DNA of 64,000 nucleotides from Paenibacillus sp. NAIST15-1 (GCF_001894745.1 NZ_BBYF01000003.1:496001-560000), one strand, 5' to 3'; shown: positions 33,651-43,047, numbered from the stretch's first letter. The notes: generated from the sequence alone by a model not told the origin. Numbers and translations are program-made.

Positions 33651-34838
33651 ATGTCAGGTAAGGCCCTATACTTCATGCATGAGGAAGCCCTCCGTTATCG
33701 ATTTAATGCAGATCACCCATTCGATCAGCAGCGGCTTGCCATGACGCATGACCTGCTAGAGTACGCCGAAGCAATAGATGAAGGCGCTGTCATTCGCCTT
33801 CAGACGCAAGCCTCTGATACCGAACGCTGGCTGCCCCTCATTCATCGCGCTGACTATATCGACGCAGTGAAGCATCTCAGCGATCCAAACCCATCAACCG
33901 AATGGGTAGCCCGTGCTGCACAATACGGCCTGCATACCGAGGATACCCCTTACTTCACAGGGATGCATACAGCGGCATGTGCGATAGTTGCCGGCTCCAT
34001 CGCTGCATGCGAGGCTGTCATGTCTGGAAAATCACAGCATGCCCTGCATTTAGGCGGCGGCCTTCATCATGCGTTCGGCGATAAGGGAGCGGGCTTCTGC
34101 GTCTATAATGATGCAGCTGTTGCAATTGCATGGCTGCAGCAAACGTACCAAGCACGTGTCCTCTATGTGGATACCGATGTCCATCACGGAGATGGCGTTC
34201 AATGGTGCTTCTATACGAACCCGGATGTGTTCACTTATTCCATCCACGAGACAGGGAAGTTTCTGTTCCCTGGTACCGGCTTCGTTCATGAACGTGGCGG
34301 CGGCGAAGGGTTCGGCGCGTGTGTCAATGTTCCTCTGGAGCCGTATACGGAGGATGAATCTTGGCTGGAATGCTTCACTGAAACCGTGCAAAGTGCGGCC
34401 GCGGCATTCAAGCCAGACATTATTATCAGCCAGCATGGCTGTGATGCTCATGCACTCGATCCACTATCTCATATGCATTGCAGTACCCGCATCTACAGTG
34501 AAATGCCGCGTATCATTCATCGGCTTGCTCATCAATACTGCGATGGCAAGTGGGTTGCCGTTGGCGGCGGCGGCTATGACATCTGGCGTGTCGTACCGCG
34601 GGCTTGGAGCATGCTGTGGCTGGAGATGAGTGAGCATCCACTGGCTCATTCGTTACAGAACCACCCCCAGCAGCCATTGCCGCAGCAGTGGTTAGCGAAG
34701 TGGTCGATGCAATCGCCTGTGCCTCTCCCGCATACCTGGCACGATGATGCCACAGAGTGGGCGCCAATGCCGAGGCGCAGCATTATCGAAGATCGTAATG
34801 CACGTGCCAAAGAGCTCGCACTTGAATATATCCGATAG
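33651..34838 (+). CDS. acuC: AcuC, class I HDAC-like protein deacetylase
   Basis: 395 aa from the ATG at 33651 (GAGAGGG 9 nt upstream; an in-frame ATG at 33642 overlaps that site). AcuC removes the acetyl group added by AcuA, restoring AcsA activity. HDAC motifs: 'GGGLHHAFGDKGAGFCVYND' (catalytic His pair and Tyr loop), 'VDTDVHHGDGVQ' (zinc-binding Asp/His), 'SQHGCDAHALDPL' (second zinc Asp), and 'GGGGYD' (catalytic Tyr). Co-transcribed with acuA, ended by the hairpin at 34846-34888. Confidence 0.95.
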   Translation: MSGKALYFMHEEALRYRFNADHPFDQQRLAMTHDLLEYAEAIDEGAVIRLQTQASDTERWLPLIHRADYIDAVKHLSDPNPSTEWVARAAQYGLHTEDTPYFTGMHTAACAIVAGSIAACEAVMSGKSQHALHLGGGLHHAFGDKGAGFCVYNDAAVAIAWLQQTYQARVLYVDTDVHHGDGVQWCFYTNPDVFTYSIHETGKFLFPGTGFVHERGGGEGFGACVNVPLEPYTEDESWLECFTETVQSAAAAFKPDIIISQHGCDAHALDPLSHMHCSTRIYSEMPRIIHRLAHQYCDGKWVAVGGGGYDIWRVVPRAWSMLWLEMSEHPLAHSLQNHPQQPLPQQWLAKWSMQSPVPLPHTWHDDATEWAPMPRRSIIEDRNARAKELALEYIR

Positions 34839-34845
34839 AACGAGC

Positions 34846-34888
34846 AGCGGCGCAGGCAAGTCCGATGTATGGGACTGCTTGCGCCGCT
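34846..34888. terminator. Hairpin between acuC and mtnN
   Basis: Long GC-rich stem AGCGGCGCAGGCAAGTCC / GGGACTGCTTGCGCCGCT with one mismatch, in the 80-bp gap between convergent genes, followed by a T-rich stretch (CTATTTAT). Likely terminates acuC and possibly mtnN. Confidence 0.75.
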
Positions 34889-34920
34889 CTATTTATCTGT
34901 TGGAGGCTATGATTTCGCAA

Positions 34921-35640
34921 TTAGACCGTGAGTCCTTGCAGCATGCTGTCTACAATTTGATGGGAACGATGCGACGCTTCCACCGTGAATTCAGCAAAGT
35001 TCACATGAGCAGAGCCGTCTGCCTTATCCGACATTGAGCGGATAACGACGAACGGAATCTCATTAATGAAGCATGCTTGCGCTACTGCAGCCCCCTCCAT
35101 CTCTGTGCAAGCCGATCCGGCGAACGTCTCATGCAGTTGACGCACTTTGTCCCGATCTGCAACAAATTGATCACCTGATAGCACGACACCTTTGCGATAA
35201 CGGCCTGGAACAAGCTGTTCACACGCGCGTTCTGCCAGTTCAATAAGACCCGTATCCGCCATAAACTGCGAAGTCTCTTGAAATGGAATGATCCCTGGAG
35301 CAAAGCCTAACGCTGTGACATCCATATCGTGATGCATGCACGATGTCGAGATGACAATATCACCAATGTTCAGCTCTGGATGAACCGCACCTGCTACACC
35401 CGTGAATATCACCTTCGATACATGGAAGCGGTCAATGAGCACCTGCGTGTTGACAGCAGCATTCACCTTGCCGACTCCAGACTTGCAGATCACGATATGC
35501 TTGCCGTGAAGTGAGCCTTTGTAATAACGCAATCCCGCTACATCTACTTGCTCTACAGGCTGCGCTGCCTGAAGCAGCAATTCGATTTCCTCATCCATCG
35601 CCCCAATTATACCAATAACCGCTTCATGCGCATTTGTCAT
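34921..35640 (-). CDS. mtnN: 5'-Methylthioadenosine/S-adenosylhomocysteine nucleosidase
   Basis: 239 aa, the standard length. It cleaves MTA and SAH (and 5'-deoxyadenosine) to adenine and the thio-ribose, in methionine salvage and SAM recycling. Motifs: 'IIGAMDEEIELL' (substrate Glu), 'SGVGKVNAA', 'FTGVAGAV', 'FVADRDKV', 'EMEGAAVAQAC' (ribose-binding Met/Glu), and 'RSMSDKADGSA' (catalytic Asp). ATG at 35640 with AGGAGGT upstream. Confidence 0.97.
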   Translation of the reverse strand: MTNAHEAVIGIIGAMDEEIELLLQAAQPVEQVDVAGLRYYKGSLHGKHIVICKSGVGKVNAAVNTQVLIDRFHVSKVIFTGVAGAVHPELNIGDIVISTSCMHHDMDVTALGFAPGIIPFQETSQFMADTGLIELAERACEQLVPGRYRKGVVLSGDQFVADRDKVRQLHETFAGSACTEMEGAAVAQACFINEIPFVVIRSMSDKADGSAHVNFAEFTVEASHRSHQIVDSMLQGLTV

Positions 35641-35760
35641 CGAGACCTACCTCCTGTATGTATATCATCTTCATAATCATACAAAAGGCCCCAATACATG
35701 GGGCCTTGCGTATATACCAACACGGTATCCTTATTGATTCACATGCACCAACCGATAGCC

Positions 35761-36765
35761 CTATACTTCACTTACAGACAAACGAAGTATTGTCTCATGC
35801 GGTAAAATAACACGTGAATGTTCTACATTTTCCTTCTTCATCAGCTTCGTCAGCAAGCGCATCGCAACCGCACCAATGTCATACATTGGCTGAGCTACTG
35901 TTGTCAATTGCGGACGAACCATAGACGCCATACGGATATTATCAACACTGATGACAGAGAAGTCATCTGGCACCTTCAAGCCAGCATCTTGAATGCAGTG
36001 GATTGCACCGATAGCCATCTCATCCGTTGCGGCAAAGATTGCCGTCGGACGCTTCTTCAAGCCGAGGAAGTACTTCATCGCCTCTACGCCGGACTCATAG
36101 CGGTAGTTGCCGATTCGAACCAAGTCCTCCTTGTATTCGATCCCCGCGCCTTCCAATGCACGCTTATATCCTTGGAAACGAGCAAACCCGTTCGCAGGAT
36201 CTTGAAGCGTACCGCTGATCATCGCAATATCGCGATGTCCATGGCGAATAAGCGTATTTACGGCATCAAATGCTGCTGCCTCGTGATCGATATCAACCGA
36301 TGGGATAATGCCATGCTCATCTGTAGTTGCACAGAGAACAATCGGCACCGAAGCGGTACGGAATGCTTGAACATGATCCTCCGTAACAACTCCGCCCATG
36401 AACAACAGTCCGTCCACCTGCTTCTCCAGCAGTGTATTAATAACCCGAATTTCTTTCTCCTTCTTCTTGTCCGCATTGCACAGGATGATATTGTAATGAT
36501 ACATATTGGCAATATCTTCAATACCGCGCGCTACTTCGGCAAAGATAGAATTCGAAATATCAGGAATGACAACCCCAACGGTTGTCGTCTTCTTACTCGC
36601 AAGTCCGCGTGCAACTGCATTCGGGCGATAACCTAAACGTTCAATCGCTTCGTATACCTTTTTACGCGTTTGCGGCTTCACGTTCGGGTTGTTATTGACA
36701 ACCCGGGAAACGGTGGCCATCGAGACGCCCGCTTCTCTTGCTACATCATAAATAGTTACCGTCAC
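35761..36765 (-). CDS. ccpA: Catabolite control protein A (LacI family)
   Basis: 334 aa from the GTG at 36765, giving '[20 protein letters not shown]', which fits the B. subtilis N-terminus; the TTG at 36780 overlaps the ribosome binding site GGAGAGAAGG. CcpA with HPr-Ser46-P or Crh-Ser46-P binds cre sites and controls carbon flow. Seen: LacI HTH (1-25), hinge helix '[20 protein letters not shown]', core domain with '[20 protein letters not shown]' and the C-terminal '[20 protein letters not shown]' region conserved in CcpA. As in Bacillus, ytxJ, acsA and acuAC lie nearby. Relevant to both PTS operons here. Confidence 0.95.
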   Translation of the reverse strand: MTVTIYDVAREAGVSMATVSRVVNNNPNVKPQTRKKVYEAIERLGYRPNAVARGLASKKTTTVGVVIPDISNSIFAEVARGIEDIANMYHYNIILCNADKKKEKEIRVINTLLEKQVDGLLFMGGVVTEDHVQAFRTASVPIVLCATTDEHGIIPSVDIDHEAAAFDAVNTLIRHGHRDIAMISGTLQDPANGFARFQGYKRALEGAGIEYKEDLVRIGNYRYESGVEAMKYFLGLKKRPTAIFAATDEMAIGAIHCIQDAGLKVPDDFSVISVDNIRMASMVRPQLTTVAQPMYDIGAVAMRLLTKLMKKENVEHSRVILPHETILRLSVSEV

Positions 36766-36888
36766 GATCCTTCTCTCCAATTAACGATAAATTTGTTGCG
36801 ACCATTGATATTATGTTAATGATACGCTATTTTCAGAAAATTCGCAATGTCACGAGCAAATCAGCTACCGTTTGTCATTATTTACCGT

Positions 36889-37224
36889 TTATTGCCCAAG
36901 GACGCTCTCCAGCTTGTCGTATCGTATCGCATGATGCGATTCATTCCATGCTGGCTCCCCATCCCGCAATACGATGACCTGAGGGGATTCGTGCTGAATG
37001 CCGAGCATATCCGCACACGCGAGCGAGACATCACGATTTTCCACAACCAGTATTCGGCCTATAGCAATCCCTTGCGGCTCGAAATCCTCAGCTACCTTCA
37101 CCATCTCTTCATCCGCATGTGCGCTAATTGGACAGCGTGTGCTGTGCTTGAATAGAATAACTGTCTGCTCCTTCGACCGTTCAATTAGTGATTCCAATGC
37201 TTCCATCGTCGTAACTGCTTCCAT
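36889..37224 (-). CDS. ytxJ: YtxJ, bacillithiol-system redox-active protein (DUF2847)
   Basis: 111 aa from the ATG at 37224 (AGGAGG 6 nt upstream; the adjacent ATG at 37227 is 3 nt away). YtxJ is a monothiol thioredoxin-fold protein, thought to act as a bacilliredoxin. Its motif 'KHSTRCPISAHADEEM' has a single cysteine in the T-C-P-I-S form; 'QHESPQVIVLRDGEPAWNES' is the conserved cis-Pro region and beyond. Next to ccpA on the same strand as in Bacillus, with 123 nt between them. Confidence 0.9.
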   Translation of the reverse strand: MEAVTTMEALESLIERSKEQTVILFKHSTRCPISAHADEEMVKVAEDFEPQGIAIGRILVVENRDVSLACADMLGIQHESPQVIVLRDGEPAWNESHHAIRYDKLESVLGQ

Positions 37225-37311
37225 CATATGCCTCCTATGCTTCGATATATATTCCCTGTCATGTATGAGAAGATCATTCATATTCAAAGCAATGATCTAT
37301 GAAAATGCGCT

Positions 37312-37773
37312 TTAACTTATTTTAACCCGATATGACTCAAAACTAAAACCGGAAATCTGCTTTAATCTACATTGCAGCTCATCCATCCATAACGTGTCAT
37401 TGCATGTTCGAGCAAATAAATACAAGTCAAGCAATTGATTGACACGCTCTGCAATGCGGCATTCCAATCGAGACAGCATATCATCGCTTTCTTCTTCATC
37501 CAGCAAGGATACGATGACACTGGCCAGCTCATTTTGCTCATCAAAGGACACATGCAGAGGAGCTTTCCCAAGTGCAAGTGGATTCTCAGCAATCATATCC
37601 ATGCGGCTGTGTATGAGAGCGGCTACATCTTTTTTGACAAAAGCAAGCAGTTCCGAACGCCCACAACTCACACAAGTCACCACCGGAACGCGGTGGATAT
37701 GAATTGTCCGCGCATGTACAACGGTACGAACGGTAATATCCATGTAATGATCACAAATGCATCTTGTATACAT
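37312..37773 (-). CDS. Unknown protein with a CxC...CxxC zinc-ribbon-like N-terminus
   Basis: 153 aa. The ATG at 37773 is chosen (AGGGGTG 6 nt upstream; an earlier GTG lies within that site). The N-terminus has cysteines in 'TRCICDHYMD' and 'VTCVSCGRSELLAF', which could form a zinc ribbon. The C-terminal part is helical, with acidic 'LLDEEESDDMLSRLE' and another Cys pair. Not a family I recognise; a sporulation-type or YgiT-type zinc ribbon is possible. Single gene, 90 nt upstream of ytxJ on the same strand. Confidence 0.7.
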   Translation of the reverse strand: MYTRCICDHYMDITVRTVVHARTIHIHRVPVVTCVSCGRSELLAFVKKDVAALIHSRMDMIAENPLALGKAPLHVSFDEQNELASVIVSLLDEEESDDMLSRLECRIAERVNQLLDLYLFARTCNDTLWMDELQCRLKQISGFSFESYRVKIS

Positions 37774-38219
37774 ATCATTCACCCCTGAACATACAAGGTA
37801 GTCTTACCATATCTCTAGATGAACCTTATGACTTCTTGCTGCAAATTTGTGCAGTTTTCTGTATTTCGATTTTGGGTTATCCTAATATTCGACTACGCTC
37901 TACAATCTCCTTCCATGCGTGGATATGTATTTTTTTACACTTTTAACAGCGGACAGATTGTCATTTTTCATTTTTCAATGAGGAATATCACGTTTCCAAG
38001 ACAAATCGTACATGCCCATGTATGCTTTTTGCAGGCAATATGGTTAAATAATAGGTGGACAACACGCGATATTCTGTTGTCTATGATCGTAGGTCATAAT
38101 GGCAAAAGAGACAATGGACATTGTATGGGAAAAACCCCAATTATCTGAGAGAACTGCAAGAAATAGGAGAGGCTCCGTGAGAAGCTCTGCTATAACCATA
38201 CGAAGGAGGGACAACATTC
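37774..38219. other. 446-bp intergenic region upstream of the DJ-1/PfpI gene
   Basis: No gene seen. A short palindrome CTGCA-AATTTG-TGCAG (37839-37854) followed by TTTTCTG could be a weak terminator or an operator. The region is AT-rich in its right half (37990-38130). No clean promoter was identified. Confidence 0.4.
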
Positions 38220-38744
38220 ATGCGTTTAAGTGGCAAGCGAATTGTTGCATTTGTAGATGAAGAATTTGAAGATTTAGAATTGTGGTATCCGGTACACCGT
38301 GTGCGCGAAGAAGGCGCTGAAGTGCATCTGGTAGGTCTAGAGCGCGGCAAGACCTATATCGGCAAATATGGCGTTCCTGCAACCTCAGACTATGCTTATG
38401 CAGATATTGATGCAACTCAATATGATGGCGTACTCGTCCCTGGCGGGTGGGCACCGGATAAGATCCGTCGCTACGCCGACGCCCTTCGCATAGTGAAGGA
38501 AATGGATGCGGCCGGCAAACCTGTCGGACAAATCTGTCACGCTGGCTGGGTGCTTATCTCTGCAAAAATCTTGAACGGTCGCACAGTGACGTCAACACCG
38601 GGAATTCGCGACGACATGGAAAATGCAGGCGCCACATGGCTTGACGAAGAAGTTGTTGTAGACGGCAACCTCGTATCTGCACGAAGACCGCCTGACTTGC
38701 CTGCCTACGGCAAAGCTTTCTGCGACAAGCTTGCAGAGAAGTAA
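38220..38744 (+). CDS. DJ-1/PfpI family protein (YfkM-like general stress protein)
   Basis: 174 aa. The PfpI subfamily includes B. subtilis YfkM/GSP18 and archaeal proteases or glyoxalases. Opening 'GKRIVAFVDEEFEDLELWYP' has the conserved acidic residue (Glu in EFED); the nucleophile elbow is 'VGQICHAGWVLISAKIL' (Cys with His next to it); the 'TSTPGIRDDMENAGATWLDE' segment is typical. ATG at 38220 with AAGGAGG 11 nt upstream. Followed by a perfect terminator. Proposed role: deglycase, glyoxalase or chaperone-type stress function; not fixed by sequence. Confidence 0.9.
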   Translation: MRLSGKRIVAFVDEEFEDLELWYPVHRVREEGAEVHLVGLERGKTYIGKYGVPATSDYAYADIDATQYDGVLVPGGWAPDKIRRYADALRIVKEMDAAGKPVGQICHAGWVLISAKILNGRTVTSTPGIRDDMENAGATWLDEEVVVDGNLVSARRPPDLPAYGKAFCDKLAEK

Positions 38745-38765
38745 ATGGATATCCCGCTTCATGCG

Positions 38766-38807
38766 AAAAAGGCATGCCTTAGTTTCGGTACTAAGGCATG
38801 CCTTTTT
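38766..38807. terminator. Perfect bidirectional terminator between pfpI-type gene and ptsI
   Basis: Perfect 18-bp stem AAAAAGGCATGCCTTAGT / ACTAAGGCATGCCTTTTT with loop TTCGGT. It has T runs on both strands, so it serves both convergent genes. Confidence 0.95.
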
Positions 38808-38840
38808 GTATATGGTATTTCTCCTTGAAAGGATCTCCTA

Positions 38841-40559
38841 TTAACGCTGTTCAAGCACCATCTCAATCTCTTCTTTCGTTCCGGACTCGAACACACTATC
38901 TGCAATACGCTTGCACTGCTCCACCGTCGAACGGCGAACTGCCGCCTTCACGCGTGGAATGGAGCGTGAGGACATACTTAGTTTATTCACGCCAAGTGCA
39001 AGCCAAATCGGAACCGCCCGCGGATCCCCTGCCATTTCACCGCATACACCGACCATAATGCCTGCCTGCTTCGCCGCCTGAACCGTATAACGAATCAAGC
39101 GCAGCACCGCTGGATGGAAAGGATCATACATATGTGCAATCTGCTCGTTCATCCGATCCACGGCTAGTGTATACTGAACCAAGTCATTCGTTCCGATACT
39201 GAAGAAGTCAACTTCCTTCGCCAGCTGATCGGCAATCATCGCAGCGGCAGGAACCTCAATCATAATGCCTACCGGCAGCCCTTCATTGAATGGAAGTCCT
39301 TCTTCCCGCAGCTCTGCCTTGGCCTGTTCCAATATGGACTTAGCCGCTTGCACCTCATTCACCGATGTAATCATCGGGAACATGACCATAATCGGGCCAT
39401 GTGCGCTTGCCCGCAAGATTGCCCGCAGCTGCGTCTTGAACAGATCCTGCCGATCGAGACAAATGCGAATCGCCCGATACCCAAGGAATGGATTATCCTC
39501 TTCCGGCAGATTCAAATAATCCATTGGTTTGTCTCCGCCTACATCCAATGTGCGGATAATCACCGAATTATCCTTACAATGCTCTGCCGCCTCCAGATAA
39601 ACCGTAAACTGCTCCGCTTCTGAAGGCGGATATGAACGATCCATGTACATGAACTCGGTACGGAAGAGACCAACCCCCTCCGCTCCATTCTGATCGGCAA
39701 TATTCAGCTCACGTGTGGAGCTGATATTCGCCCCCAGCTGAACAACGAAGTCATCGAGTGTGACAGCTGGCAGGGATACAATCTTCTGCAGCTCGTCTGC
39801 TTCCTGTACATAGGCATCACGCCGCGCTTCATAGCAAGTGATCACATCTTGCAGCGGAGCAATATGTACGATGCCATATTCCCCATCGACAATGACGGTA
39901 TCCCCGGTCTGAATCGGCTTCGCAACTTTCCCTTCCAGTCCAAGCACAAGCGGAATGCCCAGCGCTCTAGCCATAATGGCCGAATGCGAGGTTTTCCCGC
40001 CTTGAAGCATCACAATGCCAAGCACATTCTTCGGATTTAAATGAACCAACTGTGACGGAGACAGCTCCTTCGCAACAAGAATATACGGCTGTGTGTCCGT
40101 CGGAAGTGTAATTTCCGGTGCACCCAGCAAATGCTTGAGCAGTCGGTTGCCGACATCCTTGATATCCAACGCCCGCTCCTTCATATATTCATCATCGAGC
40201 AGATCGAACATCGTTACGAAATGATCGATCGCTTCCTTGACCGCAACCTCGGCAGCTTTATACTGCCGCTGAATGATCCCTTGAATCTCATTCATGAAGA
40301 TCGGATCTTCCAGAATGGCCAGGTGCGCATCAAAGATGCTGGATTCTTCACTGCCAACCATTTCTTTAATTTCACTCTTAATAAATTCTATCTCATGCTT
40401 CGAGGAGCGGATTCCGTCATACAATCGTTCGAATTCACGCGCTAAGTCGGCTGGATCCATCTTTTCCTCAGGAACATCCCACTCCCAAGTCGGCAATACG
40501 AATGCCTTGCCTATGGCAATGCCTGCGGATGCACCGATACCTTGGACTTTCTGTGTCAT
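38841..40559 (-). CDS. ptsI: PTS enzyme I (phosphoenolpyruvate-protein phosphotransferase)
   Basis: 572 aa, standard. It takes phosphate from PEP and passes it to HPr. N-terminal HPr-binding domain and phosphohistidine domain to about residue 240; active His in 'LQGGKTSHSAIMARALG' (around residue 190); the C-terminal PEP-binding barrel has 'GLFRTEFMYMDR', 'TLDVGGDKPMDYL', and 'VGVCGEMAGDP' with the essential Cys. Its start overlaps the stop of the upstream EIICBA by 4 nt. No ptsH lies beside it, unlike the usual ptsHI pair. Confidence 0.97.
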   Translation of the reverse strand: MTQKVQGIGASAGIAIGKAFVLPTWEWDVPEEKMDPADLAREFERLYDGIRSSKHEIEFIKSEIKEMVGSEESSIFDAHLAILEDPIFMNEIQGIIQRQYKAAEVAVKEAIDHFVTMFDLLDDEYMKERALDIKDVGNRLLKHLLGAPEITLPTDTQPYILVAKELSPSQLVHLNPKNVLGIVMLQGGKTSHSAIMARALGIPLVLGLEGKVAKPIQTGDTVIVDGEYGIVHIAPLQDVITCYEARRDAYVQEADELQKIVSLPAVTLDDFVVQLGANISSTRELNIADQNGAEGVGLFRTEFMYMDRSYPPSEAEQFTVYLEAAEHCKDNSVIIRTLDVGGDKPMDYLNLPEEDNPFLGYRAIRICLDRQDLFKTQLRAILRASAHGPIMVMFPMITSVNEVQAAKSILEQAKAELREEGLPFNEGLPVGIMIEVPAAAMIADQLAKEVDFFSIGTNDLVQYTLAVDRMNEQIAHMYDPFHPAVLRLIRYTVQAAKQAGIMVGVCGEMAGDPRAVPIWLALGVNKLSMSSRSIPRVKAAVRRSTVEQCKRIADSVFESGTKEEIEMVLEQR

Positions 40560-42436
40560 CGGCTTGCACCTCCAACCGCGTGTTCATGCATAATGACTGA
40601 CATGACTGAAGTCTGTCCCTTCCGAACAGGCGCATATGGCGCTATACTCCACGAAGCGACAGTGTCTGAGTTCGTAATCACCATCGGTGTCGCGAGCGAT
40701 TTACAGCGCTTCTTCACTTCCGGCAAATCGAATTTTATGAGCAGCTGTCCCGGTTTCACTTCATCACCTTCCTGTACTACTGCTTGAAAACCGGCGCCAT
40801 TCAATGATGACGTCTCAATTCCAATATGTAACAACACTTCTAACCCTTCCGGCGTTTCAATGCCGATCGCATGCATCGTAGGGTAAATGTGGCGGATGCG
40901 TCCGCGCACAGGCGATACAAGCTCTCCCTTATCCGGATAAAAAGCTACGCCATGGCCAACGAGCTTCTTGGCAAATATCGTATCCGGCACTTCTTCGATT
41001 GGGATCATCCGCCCCTGTACGGGTGCTACGAACCAGATTTGGTTCGGATCACGCTGCAGGCGCTTCGCCATTTCGTCCTTAATCAGCTCCGAGTAGGTTC
41101 CAAATACGACTTGAATATGTCCGCCCCCAAGACGAATGACCCCTGCTGCACCGATAACACGAAGTGCGTGACGATCTACCAACTTATCGTTCTTAACCCT
41201 TAATCTCAATCTCGTAATACAAGCCTGCAGATCAATGATGTTATCTTTACCCCCAAGCGCCCGAATAATAAGCGGCACCCTCGGCAGCAAATCTCCTGCC
41301 ATATCATCAAGCAATGAACCGTCAACTCTGCCTGGCGTCGGAATTTGGAATCGCTGAATGGCAAAGCGGAACACCACATAATAAATGAATCCGAATGCGA
41401 TTCCAATCGGGATAATCCATAGCGCCTTCGTTGCTTGGTGGAAGTTAATCACATAATCAATCGCTCCTGCTGAGAAGGAGAAGCCGTGTCTTACACCAAT
41501 CTCAGCGGTCAGCCACATCGCAGCTCCGGTTAACAGCGCATGGACAACGAATAGATACGGCGCTGCGAACAAAAAGGCAAACTCAATCGGCTCGGTAATC
41601 CCGGTCAACAATGATACACAGGCAGCCGTAAAGTAGGTTTTGCGCACCTTCGGGCGCAAGTCCTCTCGTGATTCATGCACGATGGCCAGTGCGACTGCCG
41701 GAAGTGCAAACATCATAATGGGATACATGCCTGCCATATAGATGCCAGCATTCGGATCTCCAGCGAAAAACCGCGGCAAATCTCCAGTGAAGGTCATTCC
41801 TTCACTATTCGTATAGGAGCCGATTTGGAACCAGTATACGTTATTAAGCAGATGATGCAATCCAAATGCCACTAACACCCGATGCAGAACCCCGTATAGA
41901 AATACCCCGAATCCTCCCATCGCAAGCAGCTCCTGGCCAAGAAACATGACCCCTTGCTGTAAAATCGGCGAGAACAGCTTCATCAGCCAGGAAAGCAGGA
42001 TTGAAGCCATAATCGTAATCGCAATGACGAATCTCGGGCCGCCAAAAAACTGTAAATATTCTGGCATTTTTATGTTTTTGAACCGTTCATGCAAGAAGCC
42101 TGCCATTACCCCAAACAGGATGCCGTTGAGGATCGTTGGCTCGAATGTAGCTTGCCATTGGACGAGCAGCTGCCTGAAAATAAACATACCAAGCAGGGAC
42201 GATAGTGCAGCTACACCGGCATTATTGGACAGTCCAAGTGCAACCCCGACTGCGAAAATATAAGGAAGAACAGCAAACACCGTCTTCCCTGTCAGTTCAA
42301 ATAGTACCGCAGTATCCGTCAAACCTGCGCTGTGAAGCAAATTGCCGATTGCTATCGCAAGCGCGGCGGCGGGAAGTGCGATTAGCGGCTGCATGAGCGC
42401 ACGCGACAATTGCTGCAATCGCCCTAATTGATTCAA
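40556..42436 (-). CDS. PTS EIICBA permease, glucose/N-acetylglucosamine type
   Basis: 626 aa in order IIC (1-380, about ten membrane segments, 'GLHHLLNNVYWFQIGSYT', 'GITEPIEFAFLF'), IIB (about 385-465, Cys in 'LQACITRLRL') and IIA (about 480-615, 'EVLLHIGIETSSLNG', active His). One polypeptide imports and phosphorylates the sugar. The layout matches PtsG of Bacillus and NagE of enteric bacteria, and glucose versus N-acetylglucosamine cannot be told. Starts with TTG at 42436 with GGAGG 7 nt upstream. Overlaps ptsI by 4 nt. Its IIA may also feed the EIICB at 25952. Confidence 0.93.
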   Translation of the reverse strand: MNQLGRLQQLSRALMQPLIALPAAALAIAIGNLLHSAGLTDTAVLFELTGKTVFAVLPYIFAVGVALGLSNNAGVAALSSLLGMFIFRQLLVQWQATFEPTILNGILFGVMAGFLHERFKNIKMPEYLQFFGGPRFVIAITIMASILLSWLMKLFSPILQQGVMFLGQELLAMGGFGVFLYGVLHRVLVAFGLHHLLNNVYWFQIGSYTNSEGMTFTGDLPRFFAGDPNAGIYMAGMYPIMMFALPAVALAIVHESREDLRPKVRKTYFTAACVSLLTGITEPIEFAFLFAAPYLFVVHALLTGAAMWLTAEIGVRHGFSFSAGAIDYVINFHQATKALWIIPIGIAFGFIYYVVFRFAIQRFQIPTPGRVDGSLLDDMAGDLLPRVPLIIRALGGKDNIIDLQACITRLRLRVKNDKLVDRHALRVIGAAGVIRLGGGHIQVVFGTYSELIKDEMAKRLQRDPNQIWFVAPVQGRMIPIEEVPDTIFAKKLVGHGVAFYPDKGELVSPVRGRIRHIYPTMHAIGIETPEGLEVLLHIGIETSSLNGAGFQAVVQEGDEVKPGQLLIKFDLPEVKKRCKSLATPMVITNSDTVASWSIAPYAPVRKGQTSVMSVIMHEHAVGGASR

Positions 42437-42460
42437 TGCACATCCTCCCTTCTACCAAGA

Positions 42461-42489
42461 ATGGTAAGGGCATCACGCTTTGTTGTCAA
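42461..42489 (-). promoter_or_regulatory. Possible promoter of the EIICBA-ptsI operon
   Basis: TTGACA (42489-42484) and TACCAT (42466-42461) with a 17-bp spacer on the minus strand. The -10 is poor (4 of 6), so this is tentative. The leader would be very short. Confidence 0.4.
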
Positions 42490-42544
42490 AGCATTTTACA
42501 GCCGCGTCCCTCTCTCGTAGCCACTTCTATCTCCTATCACACGA

Positions 42545-42596
42545 AAAACCGGACACCTTCATCGCAGCAGCAACTAGGAATGCCCGGCTTTCGTCT
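42545..42596 (-). terminator. Likely terminator of the CoA-binding protein gene
   Basis: On the minus strand AGCCGG (near 42589) and CCGGTT (near 42552) enclose a 25-30 nt loop region, followed by TTTTT. It begins a few nt after the stop at 42604 and precedes the EIICBA promoter. Confidence 0.6.
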
Positions 42597-42603
42597 TTAC
42601 TCT

Positions 42604-43047
42604 TTATGTGGAAGCAGACTCACCCTTGCCATGCGGCAATAAAATCGAGTCCAGTACCTTAATGCACAAATCCATCACGACAGTCATTCCGTGCTCTTCT
42701 GCAATGGCAGCCGCCTCTTCACTAACGATCCCCTGCTGCAGCCAAATTGCCCCTGCCTTAACAGCCGCAGCTTCACGAGCAATATCCGCACAGTATTCAC
42801 TGCGTCGGAACACATTAACAATGTCGATATGATCCGGTACATCACGCAGCGAAGCATAGCATTGTTCCCCAAGGATGCTCTCCGCCTTCGGATTGACCGG
42901 AATGATGCGATATCCCTTGCGCTGCATCGCCTCCGCCACCATATAGGACACGCGAGTCGGATCGTCTGACAGTCCGACGACTGCAATGTTTGTGCTGCTT
43001 CGCAGTAGCTCCTTGATCGCCTCTTGCGATGGATGCTGATAACTCAT
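42604..43047 (-). CDS. CoA-binding domain protein (YccU-like)
   Basis: 147 aa from the ATG at 43047 (GGAAGGGAG 7 nt upstream). CoA-binding Rossmann fold: 'NIAVVGLSDDPTRVSYMVAE', 'AMQRKGYRIIPVNPKAESIL', 'VFRRSEYCADIAREA', 'GAIWLQQGIVSEEAAAIAEE' and 'VMDLCIKV'. This matches the stand-alone YccU-type CoA-binding family, close to the succinyl-CoA synthetase alpha domain; activity is unknown, perhaps CoA-thiol sensing. A four-copy tandem repeat lies in its upstream region. Confidence 0.92.
   Translation of the reverse strand: MSYQHPSQEAIKELLRSSTNIAVVGLSDDPTRVSYMVAEAMQRKGYRIIPVNPKAESILGEQCYASLRDVPDHIDIVNVFRRSEYCADIAREAAAVKAGAIWLQQGIVSEEAAAIAEEHGMTVVMDLCIKVLDSILLPHGKGESAST

Noticed and set aside
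35818-36636. 272-aa frame antisense to ccpA
   Set aside because: Shadow frame: ccpA on the other strand is well supported and the antisense composition is atypical.
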